Part shown: piece after piece, positions 8,186-16,242 of the stretch
Layout: each line of letters starts with the position of its first letter
How positions within the stretch are numbered: position 1 is the first letter of the stretch
DNA from: a candidate division TM6 bacterium UASB124
GTDB lineage: Bacteria > Dependentiae > Babeliae > Babeliales > RVW-14
Length of the DNA: 20,328 nt
Reading direction: 5' to 3'
Assembly: GCA_001468855.1 (NCBI GenBank)
Contig: LDIV01000003.1
Span: forward strand, 116,098-136,425
Made by a program: the position numbers and the translations under genes
The notes under the pieces: model-generated
The model's database searches: none
What the model saw: only the letters and a program-made list of their open reading frames with translations
What the model was told of the DNA's origin: nothing

Positions 8186-10795
8186 CTATTTTTTTATCCA
8201 CCTGATAATTTGTGCTGCTAGATCATCAGGTAATTGCGTACCGCCACCTTGAATAAGGTTGCCGCTACCACCGCCGCGCCAATCAAAAGAAGTCTTGAGG
8301 TTTTGCGCTATGATTTTGAGATCACATTGCTTTTCAAGCCCTTTGGCCAGATAACCAATAAAGCTGCAACGGCCTGATTGGCTTTCTTTGTTTACCAAGA
8401 AATAAAATCCCGGTTTGGCTTTTTCAAGCTCTTGAGCAATGTTTTTAAGTTCATCGCTACCGGTATTATCAAACTCAAGATATAAAAATGGTACATTATC
8501 AACTATTTGTATCTGTTGTAACCATGTTGGGATTTGAGCCTTGCTCATCTGCTTTTTGAGCTGTTTAATGATATTAAGAGATTCTTGATAATTTACAGTG
8601 AGCCTTTGTACTGCTGCATAGGCCTCTTCAATTTTGACTTTAAAATCTTCGCTGATTTTTTTAACAGAAGTAAATGTGTTTTGAAATAGTTTGATTGCTT
8701 CGGGTCCAGTTACACCGGTAATACGACGAGTTCCGCTTGAAAGAGCTGTTTCACAGGTAATTTTAAAGCAACCGATATTACCTGTTCGCTCAACGTGTGT
8801 GCCACCACAGAGTTCTGCTGAAATGTTTGGTATTTGAATAACGCGTACGCGTTCCGGATTATATTTTTCACCAAAAAATGCAATAATGCCTTTGGCCTTT
8901 GCATCTTCAAGCGTTGTTTCAAAAATATTTACGGCGACATCGGCGGTAATGTATTGATTTACTAAACTTTCAATGGCTTCAATCTGATCTTTGCTTAATG
9001 CTTCGTGATGATTGAAGTCGAATCTGAAATATTGCCCACAAACCAACGAGCCAGCCTGTTTTATTTGAGGTCCAAGAATTTTCATCAGAGCAGCTTGGAG
9101 TAAATGGGTTGCAGTATGATTTTTCATAGTATTTGTGCGTGTATATTCATCGACGCTACATGTTGCCATGTCGCCAACCTTAATGGGCTGAGATGCTGTT
9201 GTTGGACGTATAAGTTTAACGGCGATTGCCGGTTTAAGTGGATTACCAATTTTTTTAAGATCAGCTACAGGATACGTAACGTTGTTGATGGTTACCGTGG
9301 CCGTATCATTAACCTGTCCACCGGATTCAACATAGAAAGGAGATTCTTCGGTGATAAGCCAGATAGCATCATCAAGCGTATTAACAAAAATGATTTTGCT
9401 GGTTGTTGTTAATGTTTGATATCCGACGAATTTGGTGAAAATATTTTCAGCAATAATCAATTCGTTTTCAGTTTCATCTTTAGCCTTTTTACCGGATTGT
9501 TCCTGTTGCTTTTTCATTTCTGCCTCAAATCCTTGCATATCAAGGCTGAGTGATTGCTCATGGGCCAAAACACGTGTCAGCTCTGGTGGAAAGCCATAGG
9601 TATCATAGAGCTTGAAGACTTGTTCGCCAGTAAGATTGTGGAGGCCGATCTTTTTATTCTCTGCGATATAACGCTGCAAAATAGCTTGTCCTTGGAGCAG
9701 GTTTGTATTGAAACGTTCAATTTCATTCGTTAATAAATTAAGAATAAGTGTTTTGCTTGTTTGTAGCTCTTTGTACACAGGAGCAAAGAATGCAATGAAG
9801 GTTTCTGCGAGCTTTGGAAAAAGAGAAAGATCTGTTGATAATTTTTGTGAAAATAGAGCGGCGCGACGAATAATTTTACGTAACACATATCCGCGTCCTT
9901 CGTTGGATGGTGTACAACCATCGGCAATCAACAGTGAACTAGACCTAATGTGGTCGCACAATACATGGAAGGCTGCCTGTGTGTTAACGTCTGCTTTTTT
10001 GTAATCTATGCCGGTGATTTCTTGGATACTGGCAATTAGTGTTGTAAAAATATCCGATTGATAAACATTGTCTTTGCCTTGTATAACCATGCAAAGGCGT
10101 TCGAGTCCCATACCTGTATCGACGCCTGTTGCCGCCAATGGCTTGAGTTCACCGTTTGCTTGACGGTCAAATTGCATGAAAACAAGGTTCCATATTTCAG
10201 TAAAGCGAGAACAATCACAACCCGGGGCACATGTAGGCTGTTTGCAGCCTCTATTGTTACCACGATCGATATATATTTCAGTGCATGGACCACAGGGACC
10301 AGTGTCACCCATCTGCCAGAAATTATCCTTTTCTCCAAGCTTTACAATACGTTCGGCCGGAATACCTATGATAGTGTTCCAAATGGTGTAAGATTCAGCA
10401 TCATCTTGGTACACAGAGACATAGAGCTTATCTATGGGTAAATGCATTTCTTTGGTAAGAAAATTCCAGGCGTAGTTGATGGCTTCCTTTTTGAAGTAGT
10501 CACCAAATGAAAAATTACCAAGCATTTCAAAGAATGTTAGATGTCGTTCTGTGAATCCAACGGCATCAAGATCATTGTGTTTGCCGCCAGCGCGTACGCA
10601 TTTTTGGCATGTTGTGGCTCGTGAGTATGCTCGTTTTTCTTTACCCAGAAAGATGTCTTTGAATTGGTTCATGCCTGCATTGGCAAACAGCAATGTTGGG
10701 TCTTGGGCCGGAATTAACGATGAACTTGGGACAATGGTATGCCCGTTTTGTGCAAAATATTCAAGAAACTTTTGACGTATTTGAAATGAATCCAT
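8186..10795 (-). CDS. alaS: Alanyl-tRNA synthetase
   Basis: 869 residues, the usual AlaRS length. It charges tRNA-Ala in the cytoplasm and clears mischarged Ser/Gly. The class II core has motif 2 around FTERHLTFFEMLGNFSFGDY (residues 81-100) and motif 3 GVDTGMGLERL (224-234). The Cys-rich loop with CAPGCDCSRF lies at 189-198. The editing domain has HTATH (His560, His564) and CGGTH (Cys663, His667), the expected zinc-site residues. The C-Ala domain ends with GGGSGNLIQGGG (841-852). The frame stays open 65 codons upstream to 10990, but ATG 10795 is chosen: MDSFQIRQKFLEYF is the normal AlaRS N-terminus, AAGGTG lies 11 nt upstream, and a good promoter falls inside the would-be extension. It is divergent from the ankyrin gene at 11072. 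Confidence 0.97.
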   Translation of the reverse strand: MDSFQIRQKFLEYFAQNGHTIVPSSSLIPAQDPTLLFANAGMNQFKDIFLGKEKRAYSRATTCQKCVRAGGKHNDLDAVGFTERHLTFFEMLGNFSFGDYFKKEAINYAWNFLTKEMHLPIDKLYVSVYQDDAESYTIWNTIIGIPAERIVKLGEKDNFWQMGDTGPCGPCTEIYIDRGNNRGCKQPTCAPGCDCSRFTEIWNLVFMQFDRQANGELKPLAATGVDTGMGLERLCMVIQGKDNVYQSDIFTTLIASIQEITGIDYKKADVNTQAAFHVLCDHIRSSSLLIADGCTPSNEGRGYVLRKIIRRAALFSQKLSTDLSLFPKLAETFIAFFAPVYKELQTSKTLILNLLTNEIERFNTNLLQGQAILQRYIAENKKIGLHNLTGEQVFKLYDTYGFPPELTRVLAHEQSLSLDMQGFEAEMKKQQEQSGKKAKDETENELIIAENIFTKFVGYQTLTTTSKIIFVNTLDDAIWLITEESPFYVESGGQVNDTATVTINNVTYPVADLKKIGNPLKPAIAVKLIRPTTASQPIKVGDMATCSVDEYTRTNTMKNHTATHLLQAALMKILGPQIKQAGSLVCGQYFRFDFNHHEALSKDQIEAIESLVNQYITADVAVNIFETTLEDAKAKGIIAFFGEKYNPERVRVIQIPNISAELCGGTHVERTGNIGCFKITCETALSSGTRRITGVTGPEAIKLFQNTFTSVKKISEDFKVKIEEAYAAVQRLTVNYQESLNIIKQLKKQMSKAQIPTWLQQIQIVDNVPFLYLEFDNTGSDELKNIAQELEKAKPGFYFLVNKESQSGRCSFIGYLAKGLEKQCDLKIIAQNLKTSFDWRGGGSGNLIQGGGTQLPDDLAAQIIRWIKK

Positions 10796-10851
10796 GGTAC
10801 ACTCATCACCTTTACTTACCGTGTATTTATCGAGAACTTTGTCAGTTTCAA

Positions 10852-10880
10852 ATAGTAACATGCTATATCGGTGCTGTAAA
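10852..10880 (-). promoter_or_regulatory. alaS promoter with extended -10
   Basis: On the minus strand TTTACA (10875-10880), a 17-nt spacer and TACTAT (10852-10857), with TGT directly before the -10 box (extended -10). It would give a leader of about 50 nt before ATG 10795. Confidence 0.5.
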
Positions 10881-11002
10881 TCATTCGATGAGAGGTGGAG
10901 GTTGATTATGACATCAAAAGATTTATGGTGGTGCGAACCGTTGCGTGTTCCATGATGAAAATAAATAAAAACATATAAAAAATGGTTCACAATAGGCGCT
11001 GT

Positions 11003-11030
11003 TTGACTGATTGTAATTTTTTGATAAAAT
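11003..11030 (+). promoter_or_regulatory. Sigma70-type promoter of the first ankyrin gene
   Basis: TTGACT (11003-11008), a 16-nt spacer and TAAAAT (11025-11030); each box matches the consensus in five of six positions. Transcription would start near 11037, about 35 nt before ATG 11072. It is divergent from the alaS promoter. Confidence 0.6.
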
Positions 11031-11071
11031 AGACTAAAAAGTTTGTGTAACCCAAAAATTAATGGGGGATT

Positions 11072-12292
11072 ATGAAGCTACGAATTATTTTGATAACGCA
11101 TTTTTTTCTTGTTTTTTCTGCTATGGCAATAGAGCATTCATTTATTACTATCACGCCTAAAAAAAGTACTATTCCTAGAAGATTTAATCTTAATTCTACG
11201 GATCTTTGCAAAAATACGTTATTAAATCAATGGCGTTCCAAGCTGATACAGAAAGAGACTGATCTTTGTAAAAAGTTATGTTATTTAGCCAGTGCTGGAG
11301 TTGGCGCAATAGCGTGTAGTAATTTTGATGCGCTTCGCGATATGATGATGTCTTTTTTTGAAACCGTAGAGGCAGCGTGGCATGGCTTTGGACTAACAAA
11401 AAAGCAATATGCTTATCGCCTTATAAGTCGTATTAAGGATAGTGATTGTCTTGTATGGTTATCGTATTGGAAATTTTTACCATCTCCGCAAGATATAACG
11501 GATCAACAATGGAATAGCGTGATGCTTCAATGTGTATTCGATAGTGCACACTATTTTGAAAAAGATAAATATGAGATAATGCAGCTTGTTGCTCATATTG
11601 TTGATCGTGATGAGGCTGTTGTCGGTCGCAATGTTATTACCTGTGATCTTAGTCCAGCACTTTATCTTTTACATCGATATGGTTCTTCTGCATGGATGTT
11701 TGGTGTGCTGATTTTTCTCTTGTCATATGCCGATCAAGATAATATTTTTAATATTCTTTATGCTCAAGATGACTCTGGTAAGATGCTTTTTCATTACGTT
11801 GCTGTTTGTTGTGATGATATACTTGCCGATGCTATTTTTGATAAATTAGAGCCGTTATTAAGCAGGTGTTTTAAAAACAAGAACATGTTGTTTAATCTAA
11901 AAGATCGCATTGATTTTACGCCGCTGCATTATGCTTGTTCCTATGCAAACTTTGCAATGGCTAGGTGGCTGATTAACAAAGGAGCTGATGTACAAGCTTT
12001 GGGATATGGTAATGTGCAGCCTATACATTGTGTTGTTACCGGTATGTGCAAAGAACATGACAAACAAGAGATTTCTATTATGTTTCCTGATCCATTGCTT
12101 AATAAAGCTGACAAGAATTGGTATCAGCACCAAATTGAGCAACGAAAGCAGATTATTGATTTGTTGGTTAATAACGGCATAAATCTCGATGCCCCGGATA
12201 ATAATCAAAAAACAGCATTTGATTATGCTTTTTTATGTGGTCACAGAGGTTTAGCGACTTACATGCTTACAAGGCAATCTAAAAATCATTGA
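11072..12292 (+). CDS. Exported ankyrin-repeat protein (406 aa)
   Basis: The start ATG 11072 follows GGGGG at 11064-11068. A signal peptide (MKLR, hydrophobic core, SAMA near residue 19) shows export. Residues 40-270 are helical, with no family that I recognise. The C-terminal third holds ankyrin repeats: DFTPLHYACSYANFAMARWLINKGADVQA (residues 281-309, shown here as two linked parts: DFTPLHYACSY and ARWLINKGADV), then QPIHCVV at 316 and TAFDYAFLCGHRGLATYM at 381-398. Between the last two lies an insert of about 50 residues with WYQHQIEQRKQIIDLL (350-365). Both two-module ankyrin proteins downstream carry the same insert at the same place. Ankyrin repeats bind proteins; exported ones in intracellular bacteria are often host-directed, which is inferred here. 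Confidence 0.85.
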   Translation: MKLRIILITHFFLVFSAMAIEHSFITITPKKSTIPRRFNLNSTDLCKNTLLNQWRSKLIQKETDLCKKLCYLASAGVGAIACSNFDALRDMMMSFFETVEAAWHGFGLTKKQYAYRLISRIKDSDCLVWLSYWKFLPSPQDITDQQWNSVMLQCVFDSAHYFEKDKYEIMQLVAHIVDRDEAVVGRNVITCDLSPALYLLHRYGSSAWMFGVLIFLLSYADQDNIFNILYAQDDSGKMLFHYVAVCCDDILADAIFDKLEPLLSRCFKNKNMLFNLKDRIDFTPLHYACSYANFAMARWLINKGADVQALGYGNVQPIHCVVTGMCKEHDKQEISIMFPDPLLNKADKNWYQHQIEQRKQIIDLLVNNGINLDAPDNNQKTAFDYAFLCGHRGLATYMLTRQSKNH

Positions 12293-12366
12293 TGTGGTGA
12301 TTAGTAATATATCTAAGTTAAAGAAGATTATGTGCCTTCAGTCTGTTTTTTAGCATATGCTTTCAA

Positions 12367-12394
12367 ATACCCAAATCATTGATGCTTTTTGGGC
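12367..12394 (+). terminator. Weak hairpin after the 406-aa ankyrin gene
   Basis: CCCAAA (12370-12375) can pair with TTTGGG (12388-12393) over a 12-nt loop. Six base pairs with no clear T-run make this a weak candidate. Confidence 0.2.
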
Positions 12395-12411
12395 AAGTTA
12401 TTAATTTATAC

Positions 12412-12438
12412 TTGTCGGTTTGGTACTATAAATATAAA
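12412..12438 (+). promoter_or_regulatory. Possible promoter of the 599-aa ankyrin gene
   Basis: TTGTCG (12412-12417), a 15-nt spacer and TATAAA (12433-12438) would give a leader of about 34 nt, like that of the 11072 gene. The -35 box and the spacing are poor. Confidence 0.35.
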
Positions 12439-12478
12439 AGACTTATTTCCGATACATATATTTTGAGGGGGAGTTGGT

Positions 12479-14278
12479 ATGAAGCGGTTCTTTATCACAC
12501 TATTTTTTTTATTGTTAGGTCAGAGTTTTTATGTGTATGGTCAGCAGATTATAAAAATTAAACATAGAGAGCGGGAACCGCATACCTATTCTCGATGGGG
12601 AGAGCTCAATGATAGTGCCTTGTATCTTAAAGATGCCATAATGAATGCTATCTATAATCGGCTTGTTCATGAGGCACAAGCTCGAGGGAAGACAACCTTG
12701 CAGCATGTGCTTGATATGATTGCAACGATACGGGATAAGCAGTATGTATCCATTGGACTTGCTATAATAAAACATATAGTTCAAAAGGATCCTGCTCAGA
12801 TTAATAAAAAAATAGGTCATAAAGATCCTGTTTTTTATGCGCTCAAAAAATATAAGAAGGAGCCTTTTCTTATTGCTCTGATTGATACATTGCTTGAGGC
12901 CGGCGCTAATCCGGATAGCAGAAATGATCAAGGTTGGTCTTTATTACACTCTGCTGTGTATAAACGAGATTTAGACCTTGTTTTATTACTTGTTGATCAG
13001 CATTCGGCAAATGTAAATCTTGCTACATATAAATCGGCTATCACCCCACTTCATCTTGCATGTACTATTGGAGATGTTGAAATTTTTGATGTATTAATGA
13101 ATCACCATGCTGACGCCTCTCTTGTTAGCGATAGTGGAGCAAATGCATTGCACTATACTGTTGGTTGTGAAACGATTGTTTCTCTGAAAGATAAATATCT
13201 TACATGGGACCCTTTTGTTAAAAATGTCAAAGATAAAGAAGATGAGGATTTTTATAAAAGGCAGATGGGAAAAAGGGAACACATGCTTTTGCGTCTTATT
13301 GTTGAGAGCAAACTATCAGCATTTTTGCTTCGTGATAAGTATGGATTGACTGCCTATGATTATGCCCAAAAGTATCACCATGATGACTTATGTGCTGTTA
13401 TACTTCGTTTTGATAAACAAGGTGCTGCTTCATATATGAAAAAGTTTGAAGCTGTCGGCGGTAAGAAATTATCAGATCAAGAGACGATCTATAAAGATGA
13501 GACATCTGACATATTTGATGAGTGGATTGCTTCAGCTCAGGTACTAGGCAGTTCCCCTTTGCAGTATCTATTTGATTTTATTCCACAGATTAATTCGTTA
13601 GAAACGTTTGATCTTATTTGTAATGGTATTGATTATACTTTGTCGAAGCAACCGCAATTGATACAAGAATCAATTAAAGAAGAAGAACCTATTTTTTATT
13701 TGATTGAGAACTATTTCAATTCGCCGTGGGTTAGATCGATTGCTGAGATTTTGGTTGGACATGGAGCCAATGTTGATGCCTGCAATGAAAACGGGTGGTC
13801 ATTGCTCCATTATGCGATAAAATCCGGGAATAACGAGTTGTTTAAGCTGCTTGAAAAACATCATGCAGATGTTGCAGTACATACAACCAAAGAAAAAATT
13901 TCGTTGATGCATCTGGCCTGTTTTTATGGCAACAAAGAAATTTTTGATATATTACTTAGTCATGGGATGGATCCACTTTTTAAAGATAGCAATGGAGATA
14001 TGGCTATACATTTTATTGCGGGATGTGGTTATCGTACCAAAGATGGTGAGTACGAATTTGTTATGCAACCGCGCAACAAAGTTGATACGCAAAGCATTAA
14101 ATTTTATCAAAAGCAAATTAAAGATCGTGTATATATGTTGAATCGGTTGATAAATGAAAAAAATGTTTCTATAGTAATGCCCGATAACGCAGGAATCTCT
14201 GCCTATGCGTATGCAAAAAAATATGATCATAAAAGACTCGTCGAACGCATGGAAAACAAGCTCAATAATGGTTATTAA
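12479..14278 (+). CDS. Exported two-module ankyrin-repeat protein (599 aa)
   Basis: The start ATG 12479 has GGGGGAG 5 nt upstream. A signal peptide (MKRFFITLFFLLLGQSF, to about residue 21) is followed by IIKIKHRE. The protein is an internal duplication. Module 1 spans about residues 42-308 and module 2 about 345-591. Each has a helical lead with QHVLDMIATI or LQYLFDFIPQI, then DPVFYAL or EPIFYLI, then ankyrin repeats with GWSLLH (152-157, 439-444), LHLAC or MHLAC, and LHYTVGC or IHFIAGC. Each next carries an insert with FYKRQMGKREHMLLRLI (258-274) or FYQKQIKDRVYMLNRLI (542-558), and then TAYDYA or SAYAYA. It is a paralogue of the next gene and shares the inserted module with the previous one. 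Host-protein binding is a reasonable inference; the target is unknown. Confidence 0.88.
   Translation: MKRFFITLFFLLLGQSFYVYGQQIIKIKHREREPHTYSRWGELNDSALYLKDAIMNAIYNRLVHEAQARGKTTLQHVLDMIATIRDKQYVSIGLAIIKHIVQKDPAQINKKIGHKDPVFYALKKYKKEPFLIALIDTLLEAGANPDSRNDQGWSLLHSAVYKRDLDLVLLLVDQHSANVNLATYKSAITPLHLACTIGDVEIFDVLMNHHADASLVSDSGANALHYTVGCETIVSLKDKYLTWDPFVKNVKDKEDEDFYKRQMGKREHMLLRLIVESKLSAFLLRDKYGLTAYDYAQKYHHDDLCAVILRFDKQGAASYMKKFEAVGGKKLSDQETIYKDETSDIFDEWIASAQVLGSSPLQYLFDFIPQINSLETFDLICNGIDYTLSKQPQLIQESIKEEEPIFYLIENYFNSPWVRSIAEILVGHGANVDACNENGWSLLHYAIKSGNNELFKLLEKHHADVAVHTTKEKISLMHLACFYGNKEIFDILLSHGMDPLFKDSNGDMAIHFIAGCGYRTKDGEYEFVMQPRNKVDTQSIKFYQKQIKDRVYMLNRLINEKNVSIVMPDNAGISAYAYAKKYDHKRLVERMENKLNNGY
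13979..14004 (+). repeat. 26-nt exact repeat, copy 1 (in the 599-aa ankyrin gene)
   Basis: Identical to 15903-15928 and coding for FKDSNGDMA in module 2. The flanking bases stay very similar for a further ~25 nt, so it marks recent duplication or gene conversion of module 2. Confidence 0.8.
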
Positions 14279-14396
14279 ATTGTGGTAAAACAATTATTGA
14301 CGATTGCTTTGCTTTCAAACTGCGAAATGTTTTACGGCGTTTTGATATATAGGCAGAAAATTCTTCATGGTGAACATAGTTTTAAGGGGGCTTTGT

Positions 14397-16211
14397 GTGA
14401 ACAAAGGTCTTCTCGCATGTTTTTTATTGTTAAGTCAAAGTTGTTTTCTTCCTGGCCATATTATAAAGGTTGAGCATCGAGACAAAAAACAATATGCGAA
14501 GAATTATTTTTTTAGGCTTAATGATAATGCCATCAATCATAAAAATGCTGCAAAGAATGCTGCTTATAATGAATTGTTTAAGATACATGGTAACAGCTCG
14601 TTGCATTATGTTCTTACTATGATTGCAACAGTAAAAGATAGAGCAGAGATGTCATCTGTTCTTGATGTTATCAAAAATATAATAAAAGCTGATGTTTCGC
14701 AGCTTTATAAATGTATACAACGAAAACCGCCGGTTCTTTATGTGTTTGAGAAATATTGTGATGAACCATTTGTTGTTGCTCTTGTTGAATTATTACTGAA
14801 ATTAGGTGCCGATCCAAATAGTCACGATGGGGCTGGGTGGTCATTATTGCACTATGCTGCTTACAGGGACAATGTTGACCTTGTAAAATTGCTGGTGGAG
14901 AGGTATTCAGCAAATGTTAATCAGGCTACTTATGGGTTAGGGATAACACCACTTCATCTTGCTTGTGCTTTCGGTTGGGCGGATGTGTTTGGTGTACTTA
15001 TCGATAATGGTGTCGATGTAAAAATTCAAAGTAGTTGCGGGGCAAATGCTTTGCATTATGTTGCAGGAAAAGCCCTAAGTGCTGATTTTGATGGGGGGGT
15101 ATTAACCTTAGAGCCTTTTATTAGAAAGTGTGTTCGATTAGAAGATATTGATGATAAAGTTTTTTATGAGAAGCAAGTGCAAATGAGGGTGCATATGCTT
15201 AAGCGTCTTATTGTTAGTTGTCACGTATCGAGTTTTATGTGCAAGGATCAGCAGGGCTTCTCTGCTTATGATTATGCAAAAAAATATGGGCATGGAGATT
15301 TATGCAGTGCTATCTATCGCTTTGATGCGACTTGGCCATTACTGGATACAAAACAAATTACAACGCTTATTGTTCGAGATGAGGATGATGAGGATTGGGT
15401 ACTGGGAGAAAGTAGTAAAGGACCTTCAAATAATGTTTTTGATAATTGGGTTGCTCATGCTCATGATCATGGATATTCGGTATTGCAGTATGCATTGAAT
15501 TGTATTCCGAAGATTAAATGCTTAAGTAATGTTGATTATGTTTGTCATGCTATTGATTATTTACTGACTAAGTATCCTCAGTTGATTGAAGAACCAATAG
15601 AGGAGAAAGATCCACTCTTTTACATGATTGAAAAATATATAGATACGCCATGGATTTTACTTTTTGTCGAAGTCATGCTTGCTCATGGTGCTTATGTTGA
15701 TACGTGTGATGATAATGGGTGGTCGTTACTTCATTATGCGATAAAAGCAGGACATGTTGAGCTTTTTAAATTACTTGTAAACTATGGTGCAGATCTTTCT
15801 GTATGGACAACGAAAGAAAAGATTTCGATTTTGCATTTAGCATGTTTCTATGGCAATAAAGAGATTTTTGACATGGTGCTTGATAGTGAGCCGGATGTGA
15901 GCTTTAAAGATAGCAATGGAGATATGGCAGTACATTTTATTGCCGGATGTGGTTACTATAAAAATGGCGAGTATAGATTTATTCTGCCTCCAAGAGGACA
16001 TGTAAAAGCATGTTTTGACGGCTTTTATAAAGAACAAATTAATGTTCGTAAGTATATGTTGAATCGATTAATAAATAAATATGATGTTTCTATTATCTTT
16101 ACAAAAGATAATCGTGAACTTTCTGCATATGATTATGCAAAGCAATATGGCCATAAGGATTTAGTCGAAGTGATGGAGAAAGCGGCTCATGAACAAATGG
16201 CTGTTGAGTGA
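14397..16211 (+). CDS. Exported two-module ankyrin-repeat protein (604 aa), paralogue of the 599-aa protein
   Basis: GTG 14397 is preferred over an in-frame ATG at 14367: AAGGGGG (14384-14390) lies 6 nt before it, and the protein then aligns with its neighbour from the first residues (IIKVEHRD at 22-29 against IIKIKHRE at 24-31). A signal peptide covers about residues 1-20; Cys16 in LSQSC is not a classical lipobox. Module 1 is about 42-306 and module 2 about 346-593. GWSLLHYA occurs at 147-154 and 441-448, and the inserts are FYEKQVQMRVHMLKRLI (256-272) and FYKEQINVRKYMLNRLI (543-559). Module 2 is much closer to module 2 of the neighbour (shared KEKIS, LACFYGNKEIFD, FKDSNGDMA) than the first modules are to each other. 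TGATATATA at 14343-14351 could be an extended -10 promoter. It converges with the F-box gene with a 31-nt gap and no hairpin. Confidence 0.88.
   Translation: MNKGLLACFLLLSQSCFLPGHIIKVEHRDKKQYAKNYFFRLNDNAINHKNAAKNAAYNELFKIHGNSSLHYVLTMIATVKDRAEMSSVLDVIKNIIKADVSQLYKCIQRKPPVLYVFEKYCDEPFVVALVELLLKLGADPNSHDGAGWSLLHYAAYRDNVDLVKLLVERYSANVNQATYGLGITPLHLACAFGWADVFGVLIDNGVDVKIQSSCGANALHYVAGKALSADFDGGVLTLEPFIRKCVRLEDIDDKVFYEKQVQMRVHMLKRLIVSCHVSSFMCKDQQGFSAYDYAKKYGHGDLCSAIYRFDATWPLLDTKQITTLIVRDEDDEDWVLGESSKGPSNNVFDNWVAHAHDHGYSVLQYALNCIPKIKCLSNVDYVCHAIDYLLTKYPQLIEEPIEEKDPLFYMIEKYIDTPWILLFVEVMLAHGAYVDTCDDNGWSLLHYAIKAGHVELFKLLVNYGADLSVWTTKEKISILHLACFYGNKEIFDMVLDSEPDVSFKDSNGDMAVHFIAGCGYYKNGEYRFILPPRGHVKACFDGFYKEQINVRKYMLNRLINKYDVSIIFTKDNRELSAYDYAKQYGHKDLVEVMEKAAHEQMAVE
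15903..15928 (+). repeat. 26-nt exact repeat, copy 2 (in the 604-aa ankyrin gene)
   Basis: Partner of 13979-14004, at the matching codon position in module 2 of the paralogue. Confidence 0.8.
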
Positions 16212-16242
16212 GTGGATTGTGAGCAATAAGAATGATCTATGG

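Noticed and set aside
10058..10441. Open frame of 127 codons on the plus strand inside alaS
   Set aside because: It is antisense to conserved AlaRS catalytic sequence, has no ribosome-binding site and encodes a composition unlike the real genes here.
12515..12931. Open frame of 138 codons antisense to the 599-aa ankyrin gene
   Set aside because: The sense frame has a signal peptide, ankyrin repeats and a paralogue; the antisense frame has none of these.
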